In this document: piece after piece, positions 14,937-23,365 of the stretch
How positions within the stretch are numbered: position 1 is the first letter of the stretch
How the letters are laid out: each line of letters begins with the position of its first letter
Source: Alistipes sp. CAG:831
Lineage (GTDB): Bacteria > Bacteroidota > Bacteroidia > Bacteroidales > UBA932
Reading direction: 5' to 3'
Assembly (NCBI GenBank): GCA_000432775.1
Contig: HF990382.1
Location: forward strand, 1-53,934
Length of the DNA: 53,934 bases
Program-made: the position numbers and the translations under genes
Notes under the pieces: generated by a model
What the model was told of the DNA's origin: nothing
What the model saw: the letters and a program-made list of their open reading frames with translations, nothing else
Databases searched by the model: none

Positions 14937-15448
14937 TTGGCGTCAGGCTTAATTTCCTTCTCCGTGTCCGGCTTTTTCCACATCTTGATCATCTTGATGC
15001 GGAAATCCTCCTCAGCCACGTACATCAGGGCCACTTTTTCCACGGGAAGTATCTTCAGAAACTCATCCAGATACAGTCTTTCCAACTCATCGTCTTTCTT
15101 GCATCCGTCGATGAAGTCCATCAGCTGTTTCTTCATATTGACCTCGGAGGTGTTTCCGTCTTCGGTCATCTTGCGGAGCTCGTGGAACTCGCCGCGGTTG
15201 GCCCTGCGGGCCTCATCCATGGCCTTGCGGTATTCATTGTAGACAGGCCAGAATCTGGCGGCCTCGTCAGGAGTCAGGTTCATCCGTGAGGTGAAGTAGG
15301 CGATCCGGGCGCTTTCGAGTTTTTCTTTATTCTGGTGGTCCGGGGGAAGCGGTCTGTCAGGAGCCGAGGGCGCAGGCTGGCCCATCAGGGGCAGGGACAT
15401 CAGAAGGCTCCCCGCCAGGGAAATAATCAGAGTCTTGATACTTTTCAT
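14933..15448 (-). CDS. Secreted helical protein, possible periplasmic sensor
   Basis: 171 residues with a signal peptide (LIISLAGSLLMSLPLMG, cleaved about residue 23). A Pro-rich linker and a charged helical domain follow (ARIAYFTSRMNLTPDEAARFWPVYNEYRKAMDEARR). The NLTPDEAxxFWPVY motif resembles the Spy/CpxP and CnrX-like periplasmic helical hairpins that chaperone or sense envelope stress. It lies downstream of an ECF sigma factor and a membrane protein, and 1 bp out of frame with LolD, so a sensor or envelope-stress role is likely. That role is inference from context. Confidence 0.65.
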   Translation of the reverse strand: MKSIKTLIISLAGSLLMSLPLMGQPAPSAPDRPLPPDHQNKEKLESARIAYFTSRMNLTPDEAARFWPVYNEYRKAMDEARRANRGEFHELRKMTEDGNTSEVNMKKQLMDFIDGCKKDDELERLYLDEFLKILPVEKVALMYVAEEDFRIKMIKMWKKPDTEKEIKPDAK

Positions 15449-15469
15449 AAAGGATGGTGAACTTTAAGG

Positions 15470-15937
15470 TTAAGGTTTAAGGTCAATGTCTTCTTCTTCG
15501 AGGTACTCGATAATGTCGTCAGCGGTGAGCGTGGCCTCCAGTTCCTCCTCTACCTCACCTTCTATGGTTACGGTGTTCTCCAGAGAGTAAGTGAATGCCT
15601 CGTCGAGGTTTATCTCCTCGCTGTATGCGTAGATGAAGCTGCTCTCAAGATATCCCTGCTCGATCATGGCCATGATGGGATCCTCCGAGTCCATCGGGTC
15701 TTCATAGAGAAGAGGTGTGATTCTGGAGGCTATCCAGCCGAAACCGGCGATGACGCCGAACATGAGCGCCATCATAAAGGCCGGCTTGGCCTTCATGACG
15801 AACGTGGCGAAAGGTGTTGCCGGGCGGTGTATCCTTTCGCGCACCCTGTCCTCCAGCGACTCGAAGTAGCCGTCGGGAACGGTGAAGGGGTTCTGGGTCA
15901 TATCGTTTTTCATCTCGCTCATACGTAAATTAGACAT
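15470..15937 (-). CDS. Single-pass membrane protein, probable anti-sigma factor
   Basis: 155 residues. The cytosolic N-terminus contains NPFTVPDGYFESLEDRVRERI, a motif common in small Bacteroidota proteins encoded beside ECF sigma factors. One membrane segment (AFMMALMFGVIAGFGWIA, ~residues 53-70) is followed by a very acidic C-terminal part. It starts 17 bp after the sigma factor stop. Position and topology suggest an anti-sigma factor, but no zinc-binding ZAS motif is visible, so this is inference. Several Met codons (residues 1, 6, 9, 13) could be the real start. Confidence 0.6.
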   Translation of the reverse strand: MSNLRMSEMKNDMTQNPFTVPDGYFESLEDRVRERIHRPATPFATFVMKAKPAFMMALMFGVIAGFGWIASRITPLLYEDPMDSEDPIMAMIEQGYLESSFIYAYSEEINLDEAFTYSLENTVTIEGEVEEELEATLTADDIIEYLEEEDIDLKP

Positions 15938-15954
15938 CTTGAACGGCCATAGGA

Positions 15955-16500
15955 TTAATCCTCTTCTTCCAAATATCGCTTCATCTTCATATAGGCATGA
16001 TGGTATGAGGCCTTTATCGAGCCCGTAGTACCTTTAAGTGCCTTGGCTATGTCATCGAACTTCATCTGGTCGAAGTACCTTAAGGTGAATACGAGTTTCT
16101 GTTTAGGAGGCAGCTTGGCGATGCCGGCGTACAGTCTCCGTGTGATGTCGTCACCAGTAAAATATGGGTCGGCGGTGAATCTTTCCGCAAGCGTCCTCTC
16201 ATTTCCGGTGAGGGAGAACATCGTCCTGAGCCTCTTGCTCTTAAGGAAGTTGAGAGTCTCGTTGACGGCGATGCGGAAGAGCCACGTGTACAGCTTGCAG
16301 TCCTCCCTGAACCCCGGCAGATACTTCCATGCCTTGACCAGAGTGTTCTGCAGTATGTCGTCTGCGTCGTCATGGTCGAAGACCATCCTGCGGATCTGCC
16401 AGTACAGGTCGCGGGAATACCGGCGCACCAGGAGGTTGAAGGCGTAGTCTTCCTTCCCCTCCTGGCGGAATCCGTCCAGTATTTCCTTGTCCTCTGTCAT
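15955..16500 (-). CDS. ECF-type RNA polymerase sigma factor
   Basis: 181 residues. Region 2 reads YAFNLLVRRYSRDLYWQI then DADDILQNTLVKAWKYL and LYTWLFRIAVNETLNFLK. Region 4 reads LPPKQKLVFTLRYFDQMKFDDIAKAL followed by the recognition helix with GSIKASYHHAYMKMKR. There are no regions 1 or 3, as in ECF sigma factors. Its ATG directly abuts the stop of the transketolase gene, so it is translated from the same operon. The next two genes look like its anti-sigma factor and periplasmic partner. The target promoters are unknown. Confidence 0.93.
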   Translation of the reverse strand: MTEDKEILDGFRQEGKEDYAFNLLVRRYSRDLYWQIRRMVFDHDDADDILQNTLVKAWKYLPGFREDCKLYTWLFRIAVNETLNFLKSKRLRTMFSLTGNERTLAERFTADPYFTGDDITRRLYAGIAKLPPKQKLVFTLRYFDQMKFDDIAKALKGTTGSIKASYHHAYMKMKRYLEEED

Positions 16501-17460
16501 TTATTTCTTTCTCGAAATGGCTTTCAGGGCTGCTGACACGATATGCTCCGCGTCGAGACCATAGGCTTTCATCAGCTCGGCGGGCTTGCCGCTCTGGCCG
16601 AAGAGGTCGTCTACGGCCACTATCTCGACGGGGCAGGGAGCGGTGCGGGACAATACTCCGGCAATGAGCTCTCCGAGTCCTCCGGCTATAAGGTGCTCCT
16701 CGGCCGTAACCACCGCTCCGGTCTTGGCAGCAGAGGCGAGTACGGCTTCAGTGTCCAGGGGTTTGATGGTATGTATGTCGATTACTTCTGCGGAGATTCC
16801 CTGTTTCTCCAGTTCCTCTGCGGCAAGGAGGGCTTCCCATACCAGATGGCCGGTGGCGAAGACTGTCACGTCTTTTCCGTCAACCAGTTTCAGGGCTTTC
16901 CCGATCTCGAACTTCTGGTCCTCAGGGGTGAAATTGGGCACGGAGGGACGGCCGAACCTCAGGTACACCGGTCCTTCGTAGGATGCGGCTGCGATGGTGG
17001 CAGCCTTGGTCTGGTTGTAGTCGCAGGGATTGATGACGGTCATGCGCGGAAGCATCCTCATCATGCCGATGTCCTCCATGACCTGATGGGTGGCTCCGTC
17101 CTCTCCGAGGGTGATGCCGGCGTGGGAAGCGGCTATCTTTACATTGGCGCTGGCGTAGCAGATGCCCTGGCGTATCTGGTCGTAGACCCTGGATGTCACG
17201 AAGTTGGCAAATGAACCCGCAAACGGGATCCTGCCGCTGAGGGACAGGCCGGCGGCCACGTCTATCATGTCGGCCTCGGCGATGCCGCACTGGAAGAACC
17301 GGTCGGGGTGCTCCTTGGCGAAGGTGTTCATCTTCAGGGAGCCGGTGAGGTCAGCGCACAGCGCGACCACTTTGTCATTGGTCCTGCCCAGCTCCGTGAG
17401 TCCTGCTCCGAAGCCCGAGCGTGTATCCTTGTTTCCTGTATTTATGAATTTTTCCATCAT
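16501..17460 (-). CDS. Transketolase, C-terminal subunit (split enzyme)
   Basis: 319 residues covering the pyrimidine-binding and C-terminal domains of transketolase. It starts FINTGNKDTRSGFGAGLTELG, includes FFQCGIAEADMIDVAAGLS with the Glu that activates thiamine diphosphate, and ends in the TAEEHLIAGGLGELIAGVL domain. The enzyme moves two-carbon units in the non-oxidative pentose phosphate pathway. The other half is encoded 18 bp upstream, so the active enzyme is a heteromer of two proteins. DXP synthase-like pairs look similar, but the length and motifs favour transketolase. Confidence 0.9.
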   Translation of the reverse strand: MMEKFINTGNKDTRSGFGAGLTELGRTNDKVVALCADLTGSLKMNTFAKEHPDRFFQCGIAEADMIDVAAGLSLSGRIPFAGSFANFVTSRVYDQIRQGICYASANVKIAASHAGITLGEDGATHQVMEDIGMMRMLPRMTVINPCDYNQTKAATIAAASYEGPVYLRFGRPSVPNFTPEDQKFEIGKALKLVDGKDVTVFATGHLVWEALLAAEELEKQGISAEVIDIHTIKPLDTEAVLASAAKTGAVVTAEEHLIAGGLGELIAGVLSRTAPCPVEIVAVDDLFGQSGKPAELMKAYGLDAEHIVSAALKAISRKK

Positions 17461-17478
17461 TGTCCTGTACCTTAAATA

Positions 17479-18324
17479 TTAATAATCTCCGAGAGTCTCC
17501 TTTACCTGGGCGAGGGCCTTTTCGCAGAGCTCCGGCGAGGGTGCCTTGCCATGCCATTCGTTGGTGCCTTCCATGAAATCAACTCCCTTGCCCATGACGG
17601 TGTGGAAGAGAATCATCACCGGCTTGCCTTGGCGCGAGAGGGACCTGGCCTGTGCGAAGGCATTGAGGATGGCCTGCATATCGTGGCCGTCGGCCTGGAC
17701 GCATTCCCAGCCGAAAGCCTTCCATTTGGCCTCGAGGTCTCCAAGGCCGATGACCGAATCCACCGTGCCGTCTATCTGCTGATGGTTCCAGTCGGTCATG
17801 GCTATGAGGTTGTCCACCTTGTGATGGGCGGCGAACATGGCGGCCTCCCATATCTGGCCTTCCTCGCTCTCGCCGTCGCCGCAGAGGACGTAGACAGTGT
17901 TGTCCTCACCGTCCAGTCTCTTGCCAAGGGCGGCGCCGCAGGCTACGGAGAGACCCTGACCGAGTGAGCCTGAGGGCATGTAGACACCCGGCAGGTTGAA
18001 ATCGGTCGAGGGGTGGCCCTGAAGTCTGGAGCCAAGATGCCTGAAGGTTCCCAGTTCGGAAACGGGGAAATACCCTGTGCGTGCCAGTATGCTGTAGAGC
18101 AGGGGAGACATGTGTCCTGTAGAGAGGATGAACATATCCTGACCCTTGCCGCTGCGGCTCCAGCCCTCGGGGGAATGTTTCATTACGTCCAGATACAGAG
18201 CAGTAATGAAGTCGGTGCTGCTCATCGAGCCGCCGGGATGTCCGCAACCGGCCTGGGTGACCATTCTCAGTATGTCCCTGCGGACCTGGGACGCTGTGTC
18301 GGTCAGCTTTTGTATGTCAGTCAT
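17479..18324 (-). CDS. Transketolase, N-terminal subunit (split enzyme)
   Basis: 281 residues forming the thiamine diphosphate-binding half. AGCGHPGGSMSSTDF has the conserved substrate-binding His. STGHMSPLLYSIL is the transketolase signature. CGDGESEEGQIWEAAMFA with TDWNHQQIDG forms the GDG-N cofactor motif. It is the first gene of the leftward operon tkt-tkt-ECF-anti-sigma-periplasmic-lolD. The start lies within ~10 bp of the divergent lepA promoter. Confidence 0.92.
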   Translation of the reverse strand: MTDIQKLTDTASQVRRDILRMVTQAGCGHPGGSMSSTDFITALYLDVMKHSPEGWSRSGKGQDMFILSTGHMSPLLYSILARTGYFPVSELGTFRHLGSRLQGHPSTDFNLPGVYMPSGSLGQGLSVACGAALGKRLDGEDNTVYVLCGDGESEEGQIWEAAMFAAHHKVDNLIAMTDWNHQQIDGTVDSVIGLGDLEAKWKAFGWECVQADGHDMQAILNAFAQARSLSRQGKPVMILFHTVMGKGVDFMEGTNEWHGKAPSPELCEKALAQVKETLGDY

Positions 18325-18329
18325 ATCAG

Positions 18330-18361
18330 TTTGTGTTTATCCCGCTAAGATAGTATATTTG
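18330..18361 (+). promoter_or_regulatory. Consensus promoter of lepA
   Basis: TTTG (18330-18333), a 20-bp spacer, then TATATTTG (18354-18361): a perfect Bacteroidota housekeeping promoter, 19 bp before the lepA ATG. Confidence 0.8.
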
Positions 18362-18380
18362 CAGCGATTATCTGAAGAAA

Positions 18381-20168
18381 ATGAAAAATATCCGGAATTT
18401 CTGCATTATAGCGCACATAGACCACGGCAAGAGTACTCTGGCGGACCGTCTGCTCGAATACACTCATACCCTGACCGAGAGAGAGATGGAGGACCAGGTC
18501 CTGGACTCGATGGATCTCGAGAGGGAGAAAGGCATCACTATCAAGAGCCATGCGATCCAGATGGTGTACAACTACAAGGGTGAGAAATATATCCTCAACC
18601 TCATCGACACTCCGGGCCACGTGGATTTTTCCTACGAGGTATCCCGCGCCATCGCCTCCTGTGAGGGTGCCCTGCTGGTGGTGGACGCTACCCAGGGTAT
18701 TCAGGCCCAGACCATATCCAATCTCTACCTGGCCATCAACCATGACCTGGAGATTATCCCCGTGCTCAACAAGATAGATATGGACGCGGCCATGGTGGAC
18801 GTGGTCAGCGACCAGATCGTGGACCTGATAGGCTGCGACAGGGAGGACATCCTGCTGTGCAGTGCGAAGACCGGTGAGGGCGTGCCTGCCATACTGGACG
18901 CCGTGGTGGAGCGTTTCCCCGCTCCGAAGGGCGACCCGGAGGCACCGCTCCAGGCCCTGATTTTCGACTCGGTATTCAATCCCTTCCGCGGAGTGATTGC
19001 CTATTTCAAGGTGGTCAACGGAGTGATACGCAAGGGCGACAAGGTAAAGTTCTTCAATACGGGCAAGGAATACGAGGCCGATGAGGTCGGCTATCTCAGG
19101 CTGAGGATGTGTCCCACAGACGAGGTGACTACCGGCAATGTGGGCTATATCATCTCCGGTATCAAGACGGCCGTAGAGGTGAAGGTCGGCGATACCATCA
19201 CCCATGTGGACCGGCCCTGCTCCGAGTCCATTGCCGGCTTCGAGGAGGTCAAGCCAATGCTCTTCGCGGGAGTCTATCCGGTGGAGACCGACGAATACGA
19301 GAATCTGCGCGCGTCGCTGGAGAAGCTCCAGCTCAACGATGCGTCCCTCGTCTTCGAGCCCGAGTCCTCCCTGGCCCTGGGCTTCGGCTTCCGCTGCGGT
19401 TTCCTCGGCCTGCTCCATCTGGAGATCATGCAGGAGAGGCTTTACCGGGAGTTCGACATGGACGTGATAACCACTGTCCCTAACGTATCCTATAAAGTGT
19501 ACACCACCCAGGGCGAGGTGGTGGACGTGCACAATCCCTCCGGTCTGCCGGCCCCTACTCTCATAGACTATATCGAGGAACCTTATATCCGGGCCCAGAT
19601 CATATCCAAGAGCGAGTATTTCGGCCAGATCATGAAACTCTGCCTGGACAAGCGCGGGGTGCTCAAGGGACAGCACTTCCTCACCGCCGACCGCGTGGAG
19701 CTGACCTACGACATGCCCCTTGCCGAGATAGTCTTTGACTTCTACGACAAGCTCAAGTCCATTTCCCGCGGCTACGCCTCCTTCGACTACCATATTATCG
19801 GCTATCAGAAGGCCGACCTGGTCAAGCTCGATATCCTGCTCAACGGAGAGTCTGTCGACGCCCTATCCTCTCTTATCCACCGTGAGCGGGCCTATGACTT
19901 CGGCCGCCGTATCTGCGAGAAGCTCAAGGAACTGATTCCCAGACAGCAGTTCGAGATAGCGATACAGGCCGCCATCGGAGCCAAGATCATTGCCCGTGAG
20001 ACCGTAAAGGCCGTGCGCAAGGACGTGCTGGCCAAGTGCTACGGAGGTGACATCACCCGTAAGCGCAAGCTGCTGGAGAAGCAGAAAAAGGGCAAGAAAC
20101 GCATGCGGCAGATAGGCAATGTGGAGGTGCCCCAGTCAGCGTTCATGGCAGTACTGAAGCTCGACTGA
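18381..20168 (+). CDS. lepA: Elongation factor 4 (LepA)
   Basis: 595 residues, the standard length. G1 is AHIDHGKSTLADRLL, switch I has EREKGITIKS, G3 is DTPGHVDFSYEV with the catalytic His, and G4 is NKIDM. Domain II and the LepA-specific C-terminal domain (KKGKKRMRQIGNVEVPQSAFMAVLKL) complete it. EF4 acts on stalled ribosomes by back-translocation and influences initiation. All canonical GTPase residues are present, which contrasts with the EF-G paralogue at 12039-14192. Start MKNIRNFCIIAHIDHGK follows a consensus promoter. Confidence 0.97.
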   Translation: MKNIRNFCIIAHIDHGKSTLADRLLEYTHTLTEREMEDQVLDSMDLEREKGITIKSHAIQMVYNYKGEKYILNLIDTPGHVDFSYEVSRAIASCEGALLVVDATQGIQAQTISNLYLAINHDLEIIPVLNKIDMDAAMVDVVSDQIVDLIGCDREDILLCSAKTGEGVPAILDAVVERFPAPKGDPEAPLQALIFDSVFNPFRGVIAYFKVVNGVIRKGDKVKFFNTGKEYEADEVGYLRLRMCPTDEVTTGNVGYIISGIKTAVEVKVGDTITHVDRPCSESIAGFEEVKPMLFAGVYPVETDEYENLRASLEKLQLNDASLVFEPESSLALGFGFRCGFLGLLHLEIMQERLYREFDMDVITTVPNVSYKVYTTQGEVVDVHNPSGLPAPTLIDYIEEPYIRAQIISKSEYFGQIMKLCLDKRGVLKGQHFLTADRVELTYDMPLAEIVFDFYDKLKSISRGYASFDYHIIGYQKADLVKLDILLNGESVDALSSLIHRERAYDFGRRICEKLKELIPRQQFEIAIQAAIGAKIIARETVKAVRKDVLAKCYGGDITRKRKLLEKQKKGKKRMRQIGNVEVPQSAFMAVLKLD

Positions 20169-20169
20169 T

Positions 20170-20216
20170 TTGTAACACAATTTTAACAATTCATTTTACA
20201 ATTTATATCTAACTTG
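20170..20216 (+). promoter_or_regulatory. Possible Pho-box-like repeat upstream of ppk
   Basis: TTGTAAC (20170-20176), TTTTAAC (20181-20187) and a weak third copy CATTTTA (20192-20198) are phased at 11 bp with 4-bp spacers. A -7-like TAACTTG (20210-20216) follows about 11 bp later. The phasing matches the phosphate transporter promoter, but the third repeat and the -7 element are poor. Confidence 0.45.
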
Positions 20217-20237
20217 CGGCCAATTTGGTAATTTACA

Positions 20238-22331
20238 ATGGGAAAGAAAAAATCAATGAGGCCGTATCTTGAAAGGGACATCAGTTGGATGTACTTCAAC
20301 CGGCGTGTACTGCAAGAAGCATGTAAAGATGAGGTCCCCCTCCTGGAAAGACTGAGTTTCCTGGGGATATACTCCAATAATCTGGACGAGTTCTTCCGTG
20401 TCCGCGTGGCTTCCCAGAATCGGGTGGCCGAGTGGGACGGCAAGTCAGGACTGCGCGAGGCTAAAACGGCGGCAGAGGTAGTAAAGCAGATAAACCGGCT
20501 CAACAACCGCTACGTGAAGGATTTTGAAGTGGCGGTCCGGCAGGTCAACAAGGCACTGGCCGACCACAACATCTGCATCATATCGGACTCACAGGCGGAT
20601 GAGGAGCAGGTAGCGTATATCCGTAACTACTATCAGGAGCGCATAGACGGCTTTATCGTACCGATATGGCTGAGTGCCGTGCGTCATCTGGATTACGAGA
20701 CCGATGAGAAGATATATCTGGCCGTCAAGGCCTGCCGTATCAACGAGAGGGGAAAGACCGTATACGACTATGCCTATTTCAGTCTCCCGGTGGACAGTTG
20801 CGGGCGATTCATCCGCCTGCCGGACAAGGAGGGGAAAAGCTATATCATGTATATTGACGATGCGGTGCGCTGCTGTCTGCCCAAGGTCTTCGAGGGCAAC
20901 GGATTTTCCTCCTTCAGCGCCTATACCTTCAAGTTCACCCGCGATGCCGAGATGGAGATAGACAATGACCAGCGCAGCGGAATTCTCCAGAAGATATCGA
21001 AGGGCCTCAAGAGCCGGAAGAAAGGAGAGCCTTTGAGATTTATCTATGACGAGAACATGCCCGAGGACCTGCTGCGGCGTGTGCTGGGCAAGCTGGACCT
21101 TGGGGAGCGGGACACAGTCCTGCGCGGAGGACGCTATCAGAACCACAAGGATCTGATGAAGTTCCCCTCTTTTACGGGGAGTGTCCTTAAATATCCCCCG
21201 ATGCCGGCTATCCGCAGGTCTTCTCTGGACGGGCCCGGCAGTATTCTGGAGCGCATCCGGAGGCAGGACCGTTTCCTGCACGTGCCCTATCACAGTTTCG
21301 ACACGTTCATCCGTGTCCTGCATGAGGCGGCCACCAGCCGCAGTGTCAGCAGCATCAAGATAACCCTCTACCGTCTGGCCAAGGATTCGAAGGTGGTCAG
21401 GGCCCTGATAGCGGCCGCGCGCAACGGCAAGAAAGTGACTGTAGTCATAGAACTTCTGGCCCGCTTCGACGAGGAATCCAATATCAAATGGTCCCAGAAA
21501 TTGGAGGATGCCGGGGTGAAGGTCATCTTCGGAGTCGAGGGGCTCAAGGTGCATTCCAAGGTCCTGCATATCGGCATGAAGAGAGGCGGGGACCTGGCAT
21601 GCATCAGCACCGGTAACTTCCATGAGGGCAATGCCAAGGCCTATACCGACTGTATTCTGATGACCTCCTCCCGCAGGATAGTCAAGGAGGTGGAGCAGGT
21701 CTTCGACTTCATCGAGAAGCCCTATGCCCAGATACGGTTCAAGGAACTGCTGGTGTCTCCCAATGAGATGAAAACCAAGTTTATATCGCTTATCAATGCA
21801 GAAATACGCAATAAAAAGAACGGTAAGCCGGCCTATATCCGCATGAAACTGAACCATGTTACAGACCCTGTGATGGTGGAGAAGATCTACGATGCAGCGT
21901 ATGCCGGAGTGGACATAGAGATGTCGGTCAGGGGCAACTGCTCGATAGTTACTGACGGGCTGCCGGAGAATTGTCATATAAGGATTAACGGAATTATAGA
22001 CCGGTATCTGGAACATTCCCGTATCTTTGTATTCGCTGCCGGAGGCGAGGAGAAGGTTTTCATCGGTTCGGCCGACTGGATGCCCCGCAATCTGGACAAC
22101 CGCATCGAGGTTATAGCTCCGGTCTATGACCCTACCATCAAGCAGGAGATGAAGCGTATAGTGGATTATGCGCTACGGGACGTGAAGCAGGGGAGGACAG
22201 TGGACGGAACGGGGGCCAACAGTGCATGGACATGTGCGGAACCGCTGGAGACCGGTTCACAGCTTGCCTTGTACCGGCATTATGAGGAGCTTGAGGCCAA
22301 GGAAAGGGAGTATGATGCAGGGATGGCTTAA
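20238..22331 (+). CDS. ppk: Polyphosphate kinase 1
   Basis: 697 residues. It polymerises the terminal phosphate of ATP into polyphosphate. The N-terminus RDISWMYFNRRVLQEA and FLGIYSNNLDEFFRVRVA are canonical PPK1. The two phospholipase D-like domains carry the catalytic His residues in GLKVHSKVLHIGM (the phosphorylated one) and RYLEHSRIFVF. Arg and Asn residues of ISTGNFHEGNAK bind metal and phosphate. An exopolyphosphatase follows 11 bp later, so synthesis and breakdown are encoded together. Pho-box-like repeats upstream suggest phosphate control. Confidence 0.97.
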   Translation: MGKKKSMRPYLERDISWMYFNRRVLQEACKDEVPLLERLSFLGIYSNNLDEFFRVRVASQNRVAEWDGKSGLREAKTAAEVVKQINRLNNRYVKDFEVAVRQVNKALADHNICIISDSQADEEQVAYIRNYYQERIDGFIVPIWLSAVRHLDYETDEKIYLAVKACRINERGKTVYDYAYFSLPVDSCGRFIRLPDKEGKSYIMYIDDAVRCCLPKVFEGNGFSSFSAYTFKFTRDAEMEIDNDQRSGILQKISKGLKSRKKGEPLRFIYDENMPEDLLRRVLGKLDLGERDTVLRGGRYQNHKDLMKFPSFTGSVLKYPPMPAIRRSSLDGPGSILERIRRQDRFLHVPYHSFDTFIRVLHEAATSRSVSSIKITLYRLAKDSKVVRALIAAARNGKKVTVVIELLARFDEESNIKWSQKLEDAGVKVIFGVEGLKVHSKVLHIGMKRGGDLACISTGNFHEGNAKAYTDCILMTSSRRIVKEVEQVFDFIEKPYAQIRFKELLVSPNEMKTKFISLINAEIRNKKNGKPAYIRMKLNHVTDPVMVEKIYDAAYAGVDIEMSVRGNCSIVTDGLPENCHIRINGIIDRYLEHSRIFVFAAGGEEKVFIGSADWMPRNLDNRIEVIAPVYDPTIKQEMKRIVDYALRDVKQGRTVDGTGANSAWTCAEPLETGSQLALYRHYEELEAKEREYDAGMA

Positions 22332-22342
22332 AAGGAAGAACA

Positions 22343-23290
22343 ATGACAGATATGATTGACAAGGAAACAATGGCGGAGTACAGGGACAATGCCGTGACCT
22401 ACGCCGCAATCGACATCGGCTCAAATGCCGTACGCCTGCTTATCAAGCAGCTGGAAGATGACCTGCAGCCCAGATTCAGCAAGGTGCTTCTGCTGCGTGT
22501 ACCTCTCCGTCTGGGCTTCGATGTGTTTTCCAACGGAGGCAGCATCTCCGAGCGCCGGCGCAAGGACCTGGTGCGTCTGATGAAGTCCTACAAGCAGCTC
22601 ATGAAGATCTATAATGTGAGTGATTACAGGGCCTGCGCCACGTCTGCCATGCGCGATGCGGCCAACGGGCCGGACATCATCCGGGAGGTGCGGAAGAAGA
22701 CAGGCATAGAGATAGAGATAATCGACGGACAGCAGGAAGCCCGCATGATATACAACAACCATATAGAGAGCATGCGCGGACGCCGCGGCAACTATATGTA
22801 CGTCGATGTGGGCGGCGGAAGCACGGAAATCAATCTGATGACGGACGGGGAGCTGATCTGCTCCAAGTCCTACAATATCGGTACGGTCAGGATGCTCAAC
22901 GAGGCTGTCTCCGACGGTGAGTGGAAGCGGTTCCGCTCAGACCTGGAGGACCTGGCGGCATCGTATCCGGGAATCAACATAGTAGGCTCCGGCGGCAACA
23001 TCAACAAGCTGTACAAGCTGGTGGAGCGGCGCGACAAGCGCTATCCCCGCATGAGCACTTCTTCCCTCCAGTCTCTTCACGACCGCCTCAAGGCTTTGAG
23101 CGTAAGGCAGAGAATGGAGGAATACGAACTGAAGGCCGACAGGGCTGATGTGATTGTTCCGGCCGGGGAGATATTCCTTACCATCGCGGCCATCACCGGG
23201 GCGTCCTATATCTATGTGCCTGTCATCGGTCTTTCGGACGGTATCATAGACGGACTGTATACCAAGCATCTGGCGGAGCTCAGCAGGTAG
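22343..23290 (+). CDS. ppx: Ppx/GppA exopolyphosphatase
   Basis: 315 residues of the actin-fold Ppx/GppA family. Phosphate 1 motif is AAIDIGSNAVRLLI, then CATSAMRDAAN, phosphate 2 motif VDVGGGSTEINL, and the adenosine-type motif GSGGNINKLYKL. It releases phosphate from polyphosphate, or hydrolyses pppGpp; the short two-domain form lacking the C-terminal HD domain cannot be assigned to one. It is the second gene of the ppk operon, which ends at a strong terminator. Confidence 0.92.
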   Translation: MTDMIDKETMAEYRDNAVTYAAIDIGSNAVRLLIKQLEDDLQPRFSKVLLLRVPLRLGFDVFSNGGSISERRRKDLVRLMKSYKQLMKIYNVSDYRACATSAMRDAANGPDIIREVRKKTGIEIEIIDGQQEARMIYNNHIESMRGRRGNYMYVDVGGGSTEINLMTDGELICSKSYNIGTVRMLNEAVSDGEWKRFRSDLEDLAASYPGINIVGSGGNINKLYKLVERRDKRYPRMSTSSLQSLHDRLKALSVRQRMEEYELKADRADVIVPAGEIFLTIAAITGASYIYVPVIGLSDGIIDGLYTKHLAELSR

Positions 23291-23310
23291 TTTTCCGCAA
23301 ACTGTATAAA

Positions 23311-23345
23311 AAAAGTTCCGATGGTCTTAGACCACCGGAACTTTT
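23311..23345. terminator. Bidirectional intrinsic terminator
   Basis: Stem AAAAGTTCCG / CGGAACTTTT, continuing TGGTC/GACCA around a TTA loop, with T-runs on both strands. It separates ppx from the converging lipoprotein gene. Confidence 0.9.
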
Positions 23346-23365
23346 TTACGTCAACATGAGATTGC

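Noticed and set aside
18345..19793. 482-codon open frame antisense to lepA
   Set aside because: Same antisense artefact; lepA is certain and the antisense product has no recognisable domain.
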